Below are positions 48,154 to 57,474 of a stretch of 64,000 nt of DNA, in pieces. Each line of letters opens with the position of its first letter. The first letter of the stretch is position 1. Source of the stretch: Hawksworthiomyces lignivorus (lineage: Eukaryota; Ascomycota; Sordariomycetes; Ophiostomatales; Ophiostomataceae); NCBI GenBank assembly GCA_002917075.1, contig NTMA01000118.1, positions 1 to 64,000 of the forward strand. The letters are read 5' to 3'. The position numbers and the translations under genes are program-made. The notes beneath the pieces were generated by a model. That model searched no databases. It was not told the origin of the DNA and worked only from the letters and a program-made list of their open reading frames with translations.

Positions 48154-48866
48154 TTTGACCTGTCTGCAGCTTGCTCAGAAGTGAAAGGTACAGAGGAGCA
48201 GATGGACGTGATGGCAATGATCTGCTTCGCCCGCCGCAAAGTAGTCGCTGTGGAAAGCCAAGATGCGGGAAAAGAACAGAATATAATACGGGCAGAGAGA
48301 AGACGACACCTGGCAAGTGAGGCAGGCCTGAAGCTTTGCGAAAGCGCACTTGAGTTGGGAGGCCTTACGTTGAGCTGCCTAACCTACAGCGTTCGCCACA
48401 CACACTGATACGTCATTAGGGGTAAAAGTGGCCGGGCTGGTGGGGGGGTGAACGAATAACAGGCGATGGTCACCGCCATGCAGTTCTATCTCCTTTGGCG
48501 GCACATGAGCTTGTTTCAACTTAAGGTCTAGCGCTAAAATGCTTTCAGCGCAGGCTTGCAGACTAAGAAGTATCTTACTCGTACTAAGAGATAGATGGAG
48601 TGGCTCTGGACGGAGTTTAACATCTCCTGCCAAGAGTTGTATAAGTACTACTATAATTACATATTTGAGAAGAACGCCGCCTGTTAGAGATTCGTGATGA
48701 GCTTGATTACAGCAGCAGCATATAGTAATAAAATGAAAATATCAATGGCATTGCGGTAGATTTACAGCTAGCACCTAAGAACACACTACAACTAAAGAAA
48801 ATGGCAGTCAAATAATGCTTGCATTGGGGTTTTTGAGTGCACTGAATGAGCCCAAGCGCTCTTCTC
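48154..48866. other. Intergenic spacer
   Basis: About 710 nt with the J-protein promoter and the 3' flank of the NmrA-like gene. No gene seen. Confidence 0.6.
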
Positions 48867-49820
48867 TTAAACCTCAAATCTTTGCTTGTTCTCCTCCACC
48901 CACTGGGCGAATTTGGTAGGCTGTCTTCCGCCAAACGTCAGGGCGTTGGTGGTCGCCTCTTCAAAGACGGGGCCCTCGAAGCCTCCGTCGCTCTTGCCGC
49001 CCTCCGATCGGGCCTTGAGCGAGGCCACCAGCCCCTTGGCCTGCGGCGGCGAGAGCCCGACGGCGCTGGCGAAGAACTGCGCGCCGTCCTCTTCGCCGAG
49101 CGCCGTGATCGCGAGCGTCTTGCCCAGCACCGCACCCATGATCTCGGCGGCCTGCTGCTGCGAGAGCACCTCGGGCCCGCACACCTCGACGATGTTGCGC
49201 CCGGCCTTGGTCTCGACGACCTGCGGGCCCCCGGCTAGCAGCTTGCCGCACACGGTGCCAATGTCCGCGTCGGACGTGAAGTCGAACAGCGCGTCCGGGA
49301 AGACGATCTTGATCTCGCCGGCCTGCACCATGGCCTTCCACCGCAGCACGTTGGTGTTGAAGTACCCAGGGCGGACCGCAATGAAGCTGTCCGCGCCAAA
49401 CGTCGCCGCCAGCGCGAGCTCGGCCTGCGCGTGGTGCCAAGGGATAAAGTCCTGCGGAGGCACGCTCCGCAGCTCCTTGTTCTGCAGCGAAGAGCTGCTC
49501 AGAAAGACGACAAACTCCACGCCCGCCGCCTTGAGCGCCTTGAGGCCCGGCTCGATCTGCGTGTGGAAGAACAGGTACACAAACGCCTTCTTGGCGCCCG
49601 TCTTAGCCACTGCCGCCTCAACCGTGTCGGGGCTGCTAAAGTCGGCCTGCACCCGCTCGAAGCCGCCGCGCTGCTCCTGGTCGGCGCTCAAGCCGGGAAT
49701 CGGCTTCGCCACGTCGCGCATGGCGAGAAATACCTTTGCGCCATCTTCCTGAGCGACGCGGGCAGTGACAGATGCGACGTTGCCTGTCGGGCCAAAAATA
49801 ATGACACTATTGGAGCTCAT
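48867..49820 (-). CDS. NmrA-like NAD(P)-binding Rossmann protein
   Basis: 317 residues in one exon from the ATG at 49820 (MSSNSVIIFG). The nucleotide-binding loop FGPTGNVA near residues 9-16 is followed by a second strand (VFLAMRD) and a FERVQADFSS segment, as in atypical short-chain dehydrogenases of the NmrA/HSCARG kind. The classical YxxxK catalytic pair is not evident: the region after FVVFLSSSSLQ reads DFIPWHHAQAELALAA. That favours a redox-sensing or regulatory binder over a standard dehydrogenase, or an NAD(P)-dependent isomerase-like enzyme. FIAVRPGYFNTNVLRW and DIGTVCGKLL match the extended-family substrate-side elements. It is divergent from the HET gene across about 690 bp. Confidence 0.87.
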   Translation of the reverse strand: MSSNSVIIFGPTGNVASVTARVAQEDGAKVFLAMRDVAKPIPGLSADQEQRGGFERVQADFSSPDTVEAAVAKTGAKKAFVYLFFHTQIEPGLKALKAAGVEFVVFLSSSSLQNKELRSVPPQDFIPWHHAQAELALAATFGADSFIAVRPGYFNTNVLRWKAMVQAGEIKIVFPDALFDFTSDADIGTVCGKLLAGGPQVVETKAGRNIVEVCGPEVLSQQQAAEIMGAVLGKTLAITALGEEDGAQFFASAVGLSPPQAKGLVASLKARSEGGKSDGGFEGPVFEEATTNALTFGGRQPTKFAQWVEENKQRFEV

Positions 49821-50507
49821 ATTGAAGGTTATAGGAGATAAAGGAAGACAGATAAAGGAAGACACCTATGTTTTAGGAAGGACTAGAAATCTATATTGGA
49901 TAAAATAGGAATTTTTTCTCAGGAAAAAAAAGCTGCCTGTTTGCTCAACTCCTATACGATCTTTCGTCTGTCTTGAAGTCTACCTTTTATATAAATTATA
50001 AAAGAACCAGGCTCGTGGAATGCCCGTTTTTACGAGGATCCGGGACTTAACACTTCCAAATTTGGCGCCAGGAGTTATACTCTCCAAACTCCGGGCCTCA
50101 CTTTGGCTAGACAAAGGCGTCCAGCATTGATCAGCACCAAAGACAGTCTAATGGCTACTTGCTTAATACACACTCTGTTCGCCGAAATGCCGCTTCCCCT
50201 GATGCTGACTAGAATTGCTGCTGAATTCGAGTGTGATTCGGGTCTAGATACGCCATGCCCAATAATAATCACGACGCCTTTAAGAGGGAGGGGAGATGGG
50301 TTGTATTAAATGCGAGTGTATCGCCTTTTTGCATTGGCGAATTAACTGCAGCATAAGCGCCAAGCCGCGTTGGATTGCAAAGTAAAATATGCCCTGTTAG
50401 CCATATGCGCCAACTAAAGACTCGAACCAACTGGCAGCTGGGTTGTGTCCCTGTAACAGTTCTGACCTAGCCCTGAAACTAGTGCTCTGCACTTTCAAGC
50501 ATATCTC
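49821..50507. promoter_or_regulatory. Shared divergent promoter of NmrA-like and HET genes
   Basis: About 690 bp between two divergent start codons. AT-rich near 49860-50010. No site was recognised with confidence. Confidence 0.5.
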
Positions 50508-52298
50508 ATGTCATCCTCTCCCTACGAGTCAAGGCTGGGCTTGGGGCAAATAAGGCTTCTGGAGATACTTGCGGAGGAACCTGGAAGTGAACCAATTCGC
50601 ATTCGCATCCTTCGGTCTCCTCTGCAAGAAGCTCCTGCCTTTGAGGCGCTGTCCTACGTATGGGGAGATCCCGCGATAAGGGAAACGGTAGAGTGCGATG
50701 ACCAAGCGCTCTCTGTCACAAGGAGCCTCCACGATGCCCTCCTCCGCTTGCGCCTCCCCAACGCCAGCCGTCTCGTCTGGGCGGACGCTATCTGCATCAA
50801 TCAAGATGACCTGGAAGAACGTCAGATGCAGGTGCAGCTAATGAAAGAGATCTATTCGCGTGCTTCCAGAGTCGTGGTATGGCTTGGCCCAGACGACGAT
50901 CCACGAACTGCTGTGGCAATCTCGGCCATACAAGTCATCCACGCCGCCTCCGCCGCGCATGCAGAGTCTGTTGGCGAGGACCTCGCAGAACTATGCCACT
51001 TCGGTTCCGGCCTGAGCGACGTCCGACCACATGATCTAAACATACCAGACGAGTCCTGGCTCCCAGTTAAGCAATTCTACGCTCGGCCATGGTTCACGCG
51101 AGTGTGGTGCGTGCAAGAGATCGCTCTAGGGCGTGACCCGCTGGTTCTTTTGGGAAGACACGCTATTCACTGGGAAAAAGTAGGCGTCGCCGCTGCGTGG
51201 ATCAACAGCCAAGTTGTGTCGCATGATTTCGACCTACCATCAGACATCCCTAGCATCCTGCTCGACATACCTGCCTTCAACGCCTTTAGCATGTTCGATC
51301 GGTATGACTCTGGAGATGATGTGCTGGCCACGCTTGGAGAGTTTCGCGATTTTTTGGCAACGAATCCGAGAGACAAAGTATACGGCTTGCTTGGATTAAT
51401 AAAGAGCGGTAATATTGTGGTAGATTATACCAAGTCGGTTCCCGAGGTGTATGCAGACGTTGTTGTGGCATGCATCCGGGAGACGAAGATGCTCGACGTT
51501 TTGTCCTATGTCCAGCATGACGTCACATATGAGGGAGATGAAACTTTCCCATGTTGGGTCCCGCAATGGAACAGGTCACTTGACGTTGGCAGCAGCTTTG
51601 CGGGTGCTAATACCCTGTGGTGTGCCGGTAGCGAGATGCATATGAAGGCATTCAATACATCTTCGCCAGGGACGCTTGAGCTCACCGGGGTTTTGTTCGA
51701 TACTATTTCCAGTACAGAGGATGTGATGGACTTGCCACTCTTCAGCGAGGCCTACAACGGACCTCATCCGCATCTCTTCCTCCGCCTATGGGATGAAATC
51801 GTAGCCAAGGATCCCAGTGACCAAATGGCAGCACTGTGCAAGCTGTCGCGGACTCTGACCGGGGGGATCGATGCTGATTATAACACTCTTGCCGGGAGCG
51901 ATAGCGAGGTCTTCACCCAGTTCTATTCTGATTTCGCTGGGTATATTGAGCATCTTTTCGTCAGCACGGGAACAGAGTGCCAGACTGCTGATCCAAAGCC
52001 GTTTTCGGTTGTCGAGACGCAATGGGAGCGGTACAAGATCGCTGCATCTAGAGTCTGCGACCAACGGTGCTTTTTCCGCACTGACAATGGTTCATACGGA
52101 ATTGGCCCAGGATGTACGAAGCCTGGGGATGTTGTGTGCGTGTTATATGGGGGCAAAGTCCCGTACGTTCTACGGCCCGTTCATGGAGATTCGTTCATGT
52201 TTCTAGGGGAGACCTTCGTAGACGATGTTATTTTTGGAGAGCTTTTTAACGATCCTAAAGTCCAACGTCTCGAGGAAATGACTTTTGTTCTACAATAG
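50508..52298 (+). CDS. HET-domain (heterokaryon incompatibility) protein
   Basis: A 596-residue single exon. The HET domain (about residues 45-205) shows its three blocks: FEALSYVWGD, then RLVWADAICINQDDLEERQMQV with IYSRASRVVVWLG, and FYARPWFTRVWCVQEIALG. Later come NPRDKVYGLLGL and VDYTKSVPEVYADV, usual for HET proteins. The C-terminus has a GIGPGCTKPGDVVCVLYGG segment, a common end module of HET-6-like proteins. Known members trigger cell death when unlike strains fuse, and many others have no known role. There is no NACHT, WD or other effector/sensor domain, so this is the stand-alone type. It lies next to the permease-amidase pair and convergent with the permease (about 200 bp between stops). 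Confidence 0.93.
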   Translation: MSSSPYESRLGLGQIRLLEILAEEPGSEPIRIRILRSPLQEAPAFEALSYVWGDPAIRETVECDDQALSVTRSLHDALLRLRLPNASRLVWADAICINQDDLEERQMQVQLMKEIYSRASRVVVWLGPDDDPRTAVAISAIQVIHAASAAHAESVGEDLAELCHFGSGLSDVRPHDLNIPDESWLPVKQFYARPWFTRVWCVQEIALGRDPLVLLGRHAIHWEKVGVAAAWINSQVVSHDFDLPSDIPSILLDIPAFNAFSMFDRYDSGDDVLATLGEFRDFLATNPRDKVYGLLGLIKSGNIVVDYTKSVPEVYADVVVACIRETKMLDVLSYVQHDVTYEGDETFPCWVPQWNRSLDVGSSFAGANTLWCAGSEMHMKAFNTSSPGTLELTGVLFDTISSTEDVMDLPLFSEAYNGPHPHLFLRLWDEIVAKDPSDQMAALCKLSRTLTGGIDADYNTLAGSDSEVFTQFYSDFAGYIEHLFVSTGTECQTADPKPFSVVETQWERYKIAASRVCDQRCFFRTDNGSYGIGPGCTKPGDVVCVLYGGKVPYVLRPVHGDSFMFLGETFVDDVIFGELFNDPKVQRLEEMTFVLQ

Positions 52299-52500
52299 CC
52301 ATGAGAAGTTGGGAGCTTCCGGCTCTATGCATTTGACATTAATGAAACCGTCGGTCTATGCTCAAAAGCAGGCGAGGGCCAATTAATTGATTGATTGTTA
52401 TTGTGTTATTCAAACGTTAATGTATACTACGCTCAGTATCTTGAGGGTAAAGAGGAGATAGATAAATATAAGATAAGAAATTAAATGGTAATTCGGGTGA

Positions 52501-54318
52501 TCAACACTTTGGTTCGACTTTATCAAAGCCGTAATTCACCTCTTGGGAACCATCTCCAGACTCCGAGCCTACACCCTCAAGAAAATCATCATCCGTGTCG
52601 TATATCTCCTGCCATCCTTTCTGCAAACCGCCGACCGGAGGACTCAGGTGGCAGAATCCAGCATATGCAAGGGCAGCCACGATTATGCCGACCGGGAGGG
52701 CAAACACGTATAGGCGTTGGGCGCCAAGAGGTATGTTTTTGACACCAACCTGGGCCAGGAAGCCAGGGAGGCACGGAATAATGCCGGTGATATAGGCGGC
52801 ATAGGCGCGCCAGTTGACGCCAGCCGTGTACCAATAGGGGCCCTCGGGGTCGCGTGTGAAGAGCTGGGCGACGAGAATGCGCCCCCGACGGACGTAGAAG
52901 TAATCGGCCAAAAGGACGCCGATGATTCTGGAGAGGAAGATCTGATACGAGCCGAGATAGCTCGTAAAAGTGAAGGACGTCTTCAAGAGGTTCCAGGGAG
53001 TGATGGCATACGACAGGACGAGACAGATTACGGCACCTCGCCGGATGTTGACATAGCGCGGCATGAGGGCAGCCGTGTCGTTACCTGCGGCAATCAGGTT
53101 GGCAAAAATTTGCGTCGTGACTTGGGCAAACGAAAAGCCTGCTGCAATGAAAAACACGGCAGCCCGCCGGCGAGACGAATAGTCGGTAGTCAGGAAGGTG
53201 TCGAGCAGAGTATTCGGATCCCAGATAATCTTGCCAAAGATGACGCCGCTGCTGGACGTGACAAAAATGCCAAAGAAAGCGATAACGCCAAAGGCCGAAG
53301 GCATGCCAATGATCTGCGTCCACAGGGTGTCGTTTGGTCGGCGCGCGTACCGCGTGAGATCGGAGTTGTTCGTGGCAAACGTGACGAAGTTGGCGGCCTG
53401 GATGAACAGCTGCTGCAGAAACACCCAAGCGTGGGATTTTCCCGCAGGTATATTTGCGCCCTGGTGAACGATGGGACCAACTCCTTTGGCTTCAACAATA
53501 GTCCTATATTGTATTAGCGAATTTTGAATGAAAAGAAGACAAGCCAGTCACGACTGAATTGAAGATGAATATAGGAAGGCAGAACAGGAAAACCAACCAG
53601 ATAAAGAAAGCAAAGAGGCAAGTAATCATGATGACCGATTTCGCCAAGATCAGCTTTCGGAACTTGTGAACCTCAAACATAGCACAAAATAATGTGAGAA
53701 TCCAAGCGACAGAGTACCCAATAAGGCGGCCACCAGTCATAGTGACGTCCGACGAGAATGGATTCGGCACTCGTGCGATGCTAGGGAATATGGCGTGAAG
53801 CATCACATAGACAGAATTTCCTGCCGTGACACCTTGCACGCCGGTCCAGATGACTGTCATTGCATCGCGATTGAATATTGGCCACAGGCTACCAAAGATG
53901 CCGAAGCTGGCACGGATCATCGACGGGAAGCCAACGTGATAAACAGATCCACCACGACCTCCAGGAACCATGAACAGGGTAACAATGATATGGCCGATGA
54001 TGACACATAACCTGGAATCAATTGTGTTAGTATTTGCTTCAAGCTCTTGCTCGAGAGAAAAGAGAAGTAAGAAGCATCTTACCATGTCTCCCACCAGGAT
54101 AGACCAGCTTGGACACCAGTAGAGGCTACCGTCCAACTGGTAACGCTCGCACATTCGCCAAACCAGAACAAGGTGTAAGTCCATTTTCCCCAGGTGCGGT
54201 TCTTTTTTGGTATAGGGAGCAAGTCATGATTGGAGAGATAGACATCTCCATGTCTACCTTCGTCGTTAGACTGGCGCACCTCCAGTTTCTGAAGGTAATA
54301 ACGAAGAGTCTTAGACAT
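52501..54318 (-). CDS. NCS1 family permease (nucleobase/hydantoin/allantoin type)
   Basis: Three exons, 54318-54083, 54011-53598 and 53503-52501, give 550 residues. Intron 1 (71 nt) has donor GTAAGA and a CTAAC branch. Intron 2 (94 nt, donor GTTGGT, acceptor ATATAG) restores FFIWTIVEAKGVGP. The family hallmarks are present: NHDLLPIPKKNRTWGKWTY, then FWFGECASVTSWTVAS and GLSWWETW in TM1. ARPAFG-like PSMIRASFGIFGSLWPIF, NSDLTRYARRPND in the middle, and ADYFYVRRGRI late also match. About twelve TM segments are seen. Fungal NCS1 carriers (Fur4, Dal4, Fui1, FcyB types) import uracil, allantoin, nucleosides, cytosine or hydantoin-like rings with protons. Which of these applies cannot be read here. 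The divergent amidase suggests a cyclic or open-chain amide substrate (inference). Confidence 0.93.
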
Positions 54319-55108
54319 CTTGTCAGGGGTGTCGTGACAGTGTATTACAGCCCGAGTATATAACTGTCTCGTGGAACCAGAATCCAGGCTCTGTTTGGGT
54401 GTCGTATTCTGCCCTCAGTTACCATTTTTGCTTCTTTTTTATTCCAAGTTACATCCTCAATCTATATATATTCATAAGATGAGCACTCAAAATTTTGACC
54501 AAAATCCAGACGCAGAGATAGCAAACCCAAAAGTATAATCCAGATTCTTATCGAATGTTACAGCCCGATCAGACTACACAATGAAGCATGACAGGTGAAA
54601 TGAGTGCTAGATATGGGGTAGGGCGCATACAAACTAAGCGATTGCAAGTATAGGAAAGTATGGATAATAAGAGGTCTAGAGATAAGATCTTGGTTTACGA
54701 GATATAATTGGTTCGTATATCGGCGAGAACGCGATTATACTGCTAGTTCACTTCGGCAATACCGCGACGCTCATCCAGCGACGGGCGTGCCGCGACAGTG
54801 GCACCCGTCTAAGATGTATTCGAACGAGTAATGGTAATTCTTCAAAGATTCTCCATGCGGGATGGACTCCACACTTTGATATTCCGATGATATAGATTGA
54901 AAGAACATCAGGCGGCTTCCGTTCGGAGTATCGATGGACGACTTCGTTCTGGCATTCTAAAAGCAGGGGCATAGCACCGTTGCAACGTAAACTTCTACTT
55001 ATATACGCATGGATACGTATGCTATGCATTGTAATCTCCGAATTCATAGTCAATCTTTTGAAACTCTTTTCACCAAAATTTCTCATTACTTTATACTCAT
55101 TCGAAAAC
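54319..55108. promoter_or_regulatory. Divergent promoter of permease and amidase genes
   Basis: A 790-bp shared region. It holds an inverted CGG-N5-CCG at 54754-54764, a candidate zinc-cluster site. Three HGATAR-type sites are also seen: AGATAG at 54516-54521, CGATAA on the minus strand at 54548-54553 and AGATAA at 54680-54685. These fit, but do not prove, control by a pathway regulator together with the nitrogen-response GATA factor AreA. Confidence 0.45.
54754..54764. promoter_or_regulatory. Candidate Zn2Cys6 site CGG-N5-CCG
   Basis: CGG, five bases (CAATA), CCG, located 345 bp before the amidase start. Inverted CGG triplets are the usual targets of zinc-cluster dimers; the assignment to a particular regulator is inference. 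Confidence 0.35.
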
Positions 55109-56745
55109 ATGGCGACATTGACTGCAGCTTCCGAATCTAACAAAGCCATCGTGACCGCTGAAAAGGTGGCCCAGGCAGTTTTAGATGTTGGACTGACCCT
55201 ACCGCCCGAGGAGCTGGAGCAATGGCATGAGATCATTGCGTCTGTCCAGGAGTCTATCGAAATTGTTGAGAATATGCCAAACTACTACCCTGAAGTTGAC
55301 ACCAACCGCTTTCCGCGGCTAGACATACATAGACCGTCACCAGAGGAGAACGATGGCAATGCTTGGGCATGGAAAGTGCGTATTGCTGGAGCTGAGAAAG
55401 GGCCCTTGTCTGGGGTCAACTTTTGTCTGAAGGACAACATAGCCGTCAAAGACGTCCCCATGCTCCTTGGAACCGATATGTTTACAGACTATGTACCTGC
55501 CATGGATGCTAGTAAGTGTGCAGTTTCTTTCTCATACATCTCTCGTAAAGCTAACTTTGACTCCTAGCCATCGTCAAACGTATTCTTGAAGCTGGAGGAA
55601 CAATTGTTGGAAAGGCTGTATGCGAGAATCTCTCTCTGTGTGCATCGTCCTTTTCGGCTGCAACCGGACCTATAAGCAACCCCTATGCTGATGGCTACAC
55701 GACAGGAGGATCTTCGAGCGGCTGTGGCTATCTAGTGGGAGCAGGAAAGGTCGATGCCGGTATTGGGGGGGACCAAGGCGGATCTATTCGGTTCCCTGCT
55801 AGCTATTGCGGCATTGTCGGAATGAAGCCGACGTGGGGCCTCGTGCCGTGGACGGCGGTAGCTACGCATGATCCTGTTCATGATACTGCGGGGCCCATGA
55901 CGCGCACCGTGGCTCTTAATGCTCTCGTCCTGCAGGCCATTGCCGGCCGCGACGACATAGACGACCGGCAGTATGCCGCGCCTTTGCCCCAGCAGCTGCC
56001 GAACTACAGCGCCTCTCTCGGCATGGGCGTCCGTGGGCTCCGCATTGGTATCCTGAAAGAGGCTTTCGAGTTTGCGGTGCTCGATCCGCGCGTGGCGAAG
56101 AAGGTACGGGAGGCTGCTGAGCGGTTCCGCAGCCTCGGCGCCGAGATCGTCGAAGTCAGCGTTCCGCTGCACCTGCAAGCCGGGCACATTGTCAACTGCG
56201 CCCTACGGCCCGGCGCGGCGCAACAGGGCTACCTCGGCAAGGCCTGCGGCCGCCGCGCCCTCTACATGACCGATCTGGCCGAGAAAATGACGCCGCTGGA
56301 TCAGGACAAATTCAACAAAATGTTTGCTACCTCCAAGTTCTCTTTTCTGTCGGGCTTGTATGTGTGGCGGAACCACCCGACCCTCTACGGCAAGGCCATG
56401 AACCTGTACCGGCGCCTCCGGGATGAATACGACGCCGTGCTGGCCCATCAGGCTGACGTCTTTATCACCCCGACGACGCCGTACGTAGCGAATAGACACG
56501 CGGCCCCGGATGCCGGTCCACTAGAGCAGATGAACAAGAGCCGTGGTGTGGCAGTGAACACTGTGTGTTTCAACGCGAGCGGCCACCCGGCCATGAGCAT
56601 TCCGGTAGGATTCCTACCTGCAGAAGACGATGAGAACACGAAGCTGCCGGTCGGTATGCAGATTGTTGGAGGCATGTTTCAAGAGGAGATGATCTACCGC
56701 GTGGGAGACGCTTGGGAAAAGGCCTATGACTGGAGGAGCTTCTGA
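55109..56745 (+). CDS. Amidase signature family hydrolase
   Basis: Two exons, 55109-55511 and 55568-56745, around a 56-nt intron (donor GTAAGT, CTAAC branch, CCTAG acceptor) give 526 residues. The Ser-cisSer-Lys triad is complete: Lys108 in FCLKDNIAV, the cis-Ser in GYTTGGSSSG (181-186), and the nucleophile Ser207 in GGDQGGSIRFPAS. The N-terminal 70 residues form a helical extension (LTLPPEELEQWHEIIASVQES), as in some bacterial and fungal nitrile/amide-pathway amidases. The enzyme would hydrolyse a carboxamide to acid and ammonia in the cytosol, or wherever the substrate is delivered. No signal peptide is seen. It is divergent from the NCS1 permease, which suggests that the carrier supplies its substrate (inference). 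Specificity is unknown. Confidence 0.94.
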
Positions 56746-57474
56746 TGAAGACCTGAATAAGGGCAAATTACCCTGTGCAAGTAGATGCCCACTTCTATAT
56801 GCAGTGGCGTCTTCTAGATTTTTACGAGCATAATAAATGAAGGCATTCGCATTATACTTAAAGCAGTTATTTATGTCGTATATCTAGAGTATCTAGAAGT
56901 AAATAGCATACCAAAAGCCGAATTTGACTAGTTAAAAAGACGTGATCAATTTTGTGCGATGATGTTTCTCGGATAGCATCCGACAGGCAATGGTTTATCT
57001 CTCTAAGTCTAGTACAGCTCGCCAGCGACGGTCAGAGCCGGCAAGGATAGCCGTAAGTCATTAAAGACCGTCAAGCTAGAGAGGCTATTACATACATACA
57101 AACCCAGAACGGCCGTAAAGCGGTAATATGATAGCGATAAGCTAAATTTTGGCGTGTGGTAGTGCCCCCCTGTTGATCGGGCATCGGCGAAGACGCGATC
57201 GTGGACAAAAGCGTTTCCCTAGACATCGGCAAATGTCCGGTTCGCTGAAGAGGTTGTTATTAGGTAACAGGAGGTCTTCAAGTCAACACATCGGGAATGG
57301 TCTTCCCTACTTGCGGCACGCGTGAACACGGGCGTAGGAGTCTGGGGCATATTGGACATTACAAAGAGAAGAAAAAATGGGAAAAGAAAAAGAGTTAAAA
57401 CTAGACCTTTTGTCAACTGCACTTTTTCTGCCAACAGTCGTCCGTAGGGCTCATTTTTTGTTCGATCAGAAATC
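56746..57474. promoter_or_regulatory. Promoter region of the DHA2 exporter
   Basis: About 730 bp. It contains an inverted CGG-N6-CCG at 57029-57040 and a palindromic CGGCCG at 57110-57115. Otherwise AT-rich. Confidence 0.45.
57029..57040. promoter_or_regulatory. Candidate Zn2Cys6 site CGG-N6-CCG
   Basis: CGG, six bases (TCAGAG), CCG, 435 bp before the exporter's start. The 6-bp spacing is the one known for the yeast Ppr1 and Aspergillus UaY regulators of pyrimidine and purine genes. Binding by a cluster regulator here is a guess. Confidence 0.4.

Noticed and set aside
48886..49752. Plus-strand 288-codon frame
   Set aside because: Antisense shadow of the NmrA-like gene, whose own strand has a clear Rossmann motif.
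52717..53517. Plus-strand 266-codon frame
   Set aside because: Antisense of the NCS1 permease exon 3; no domain content.
53504..53540. 37-nt intron in the permease using the GTCTTC donor
   Set aside because: Shorter than known fungal introns; the GTTGGT donor at 53597 gives a 94-nt intron and restores the family sequence.
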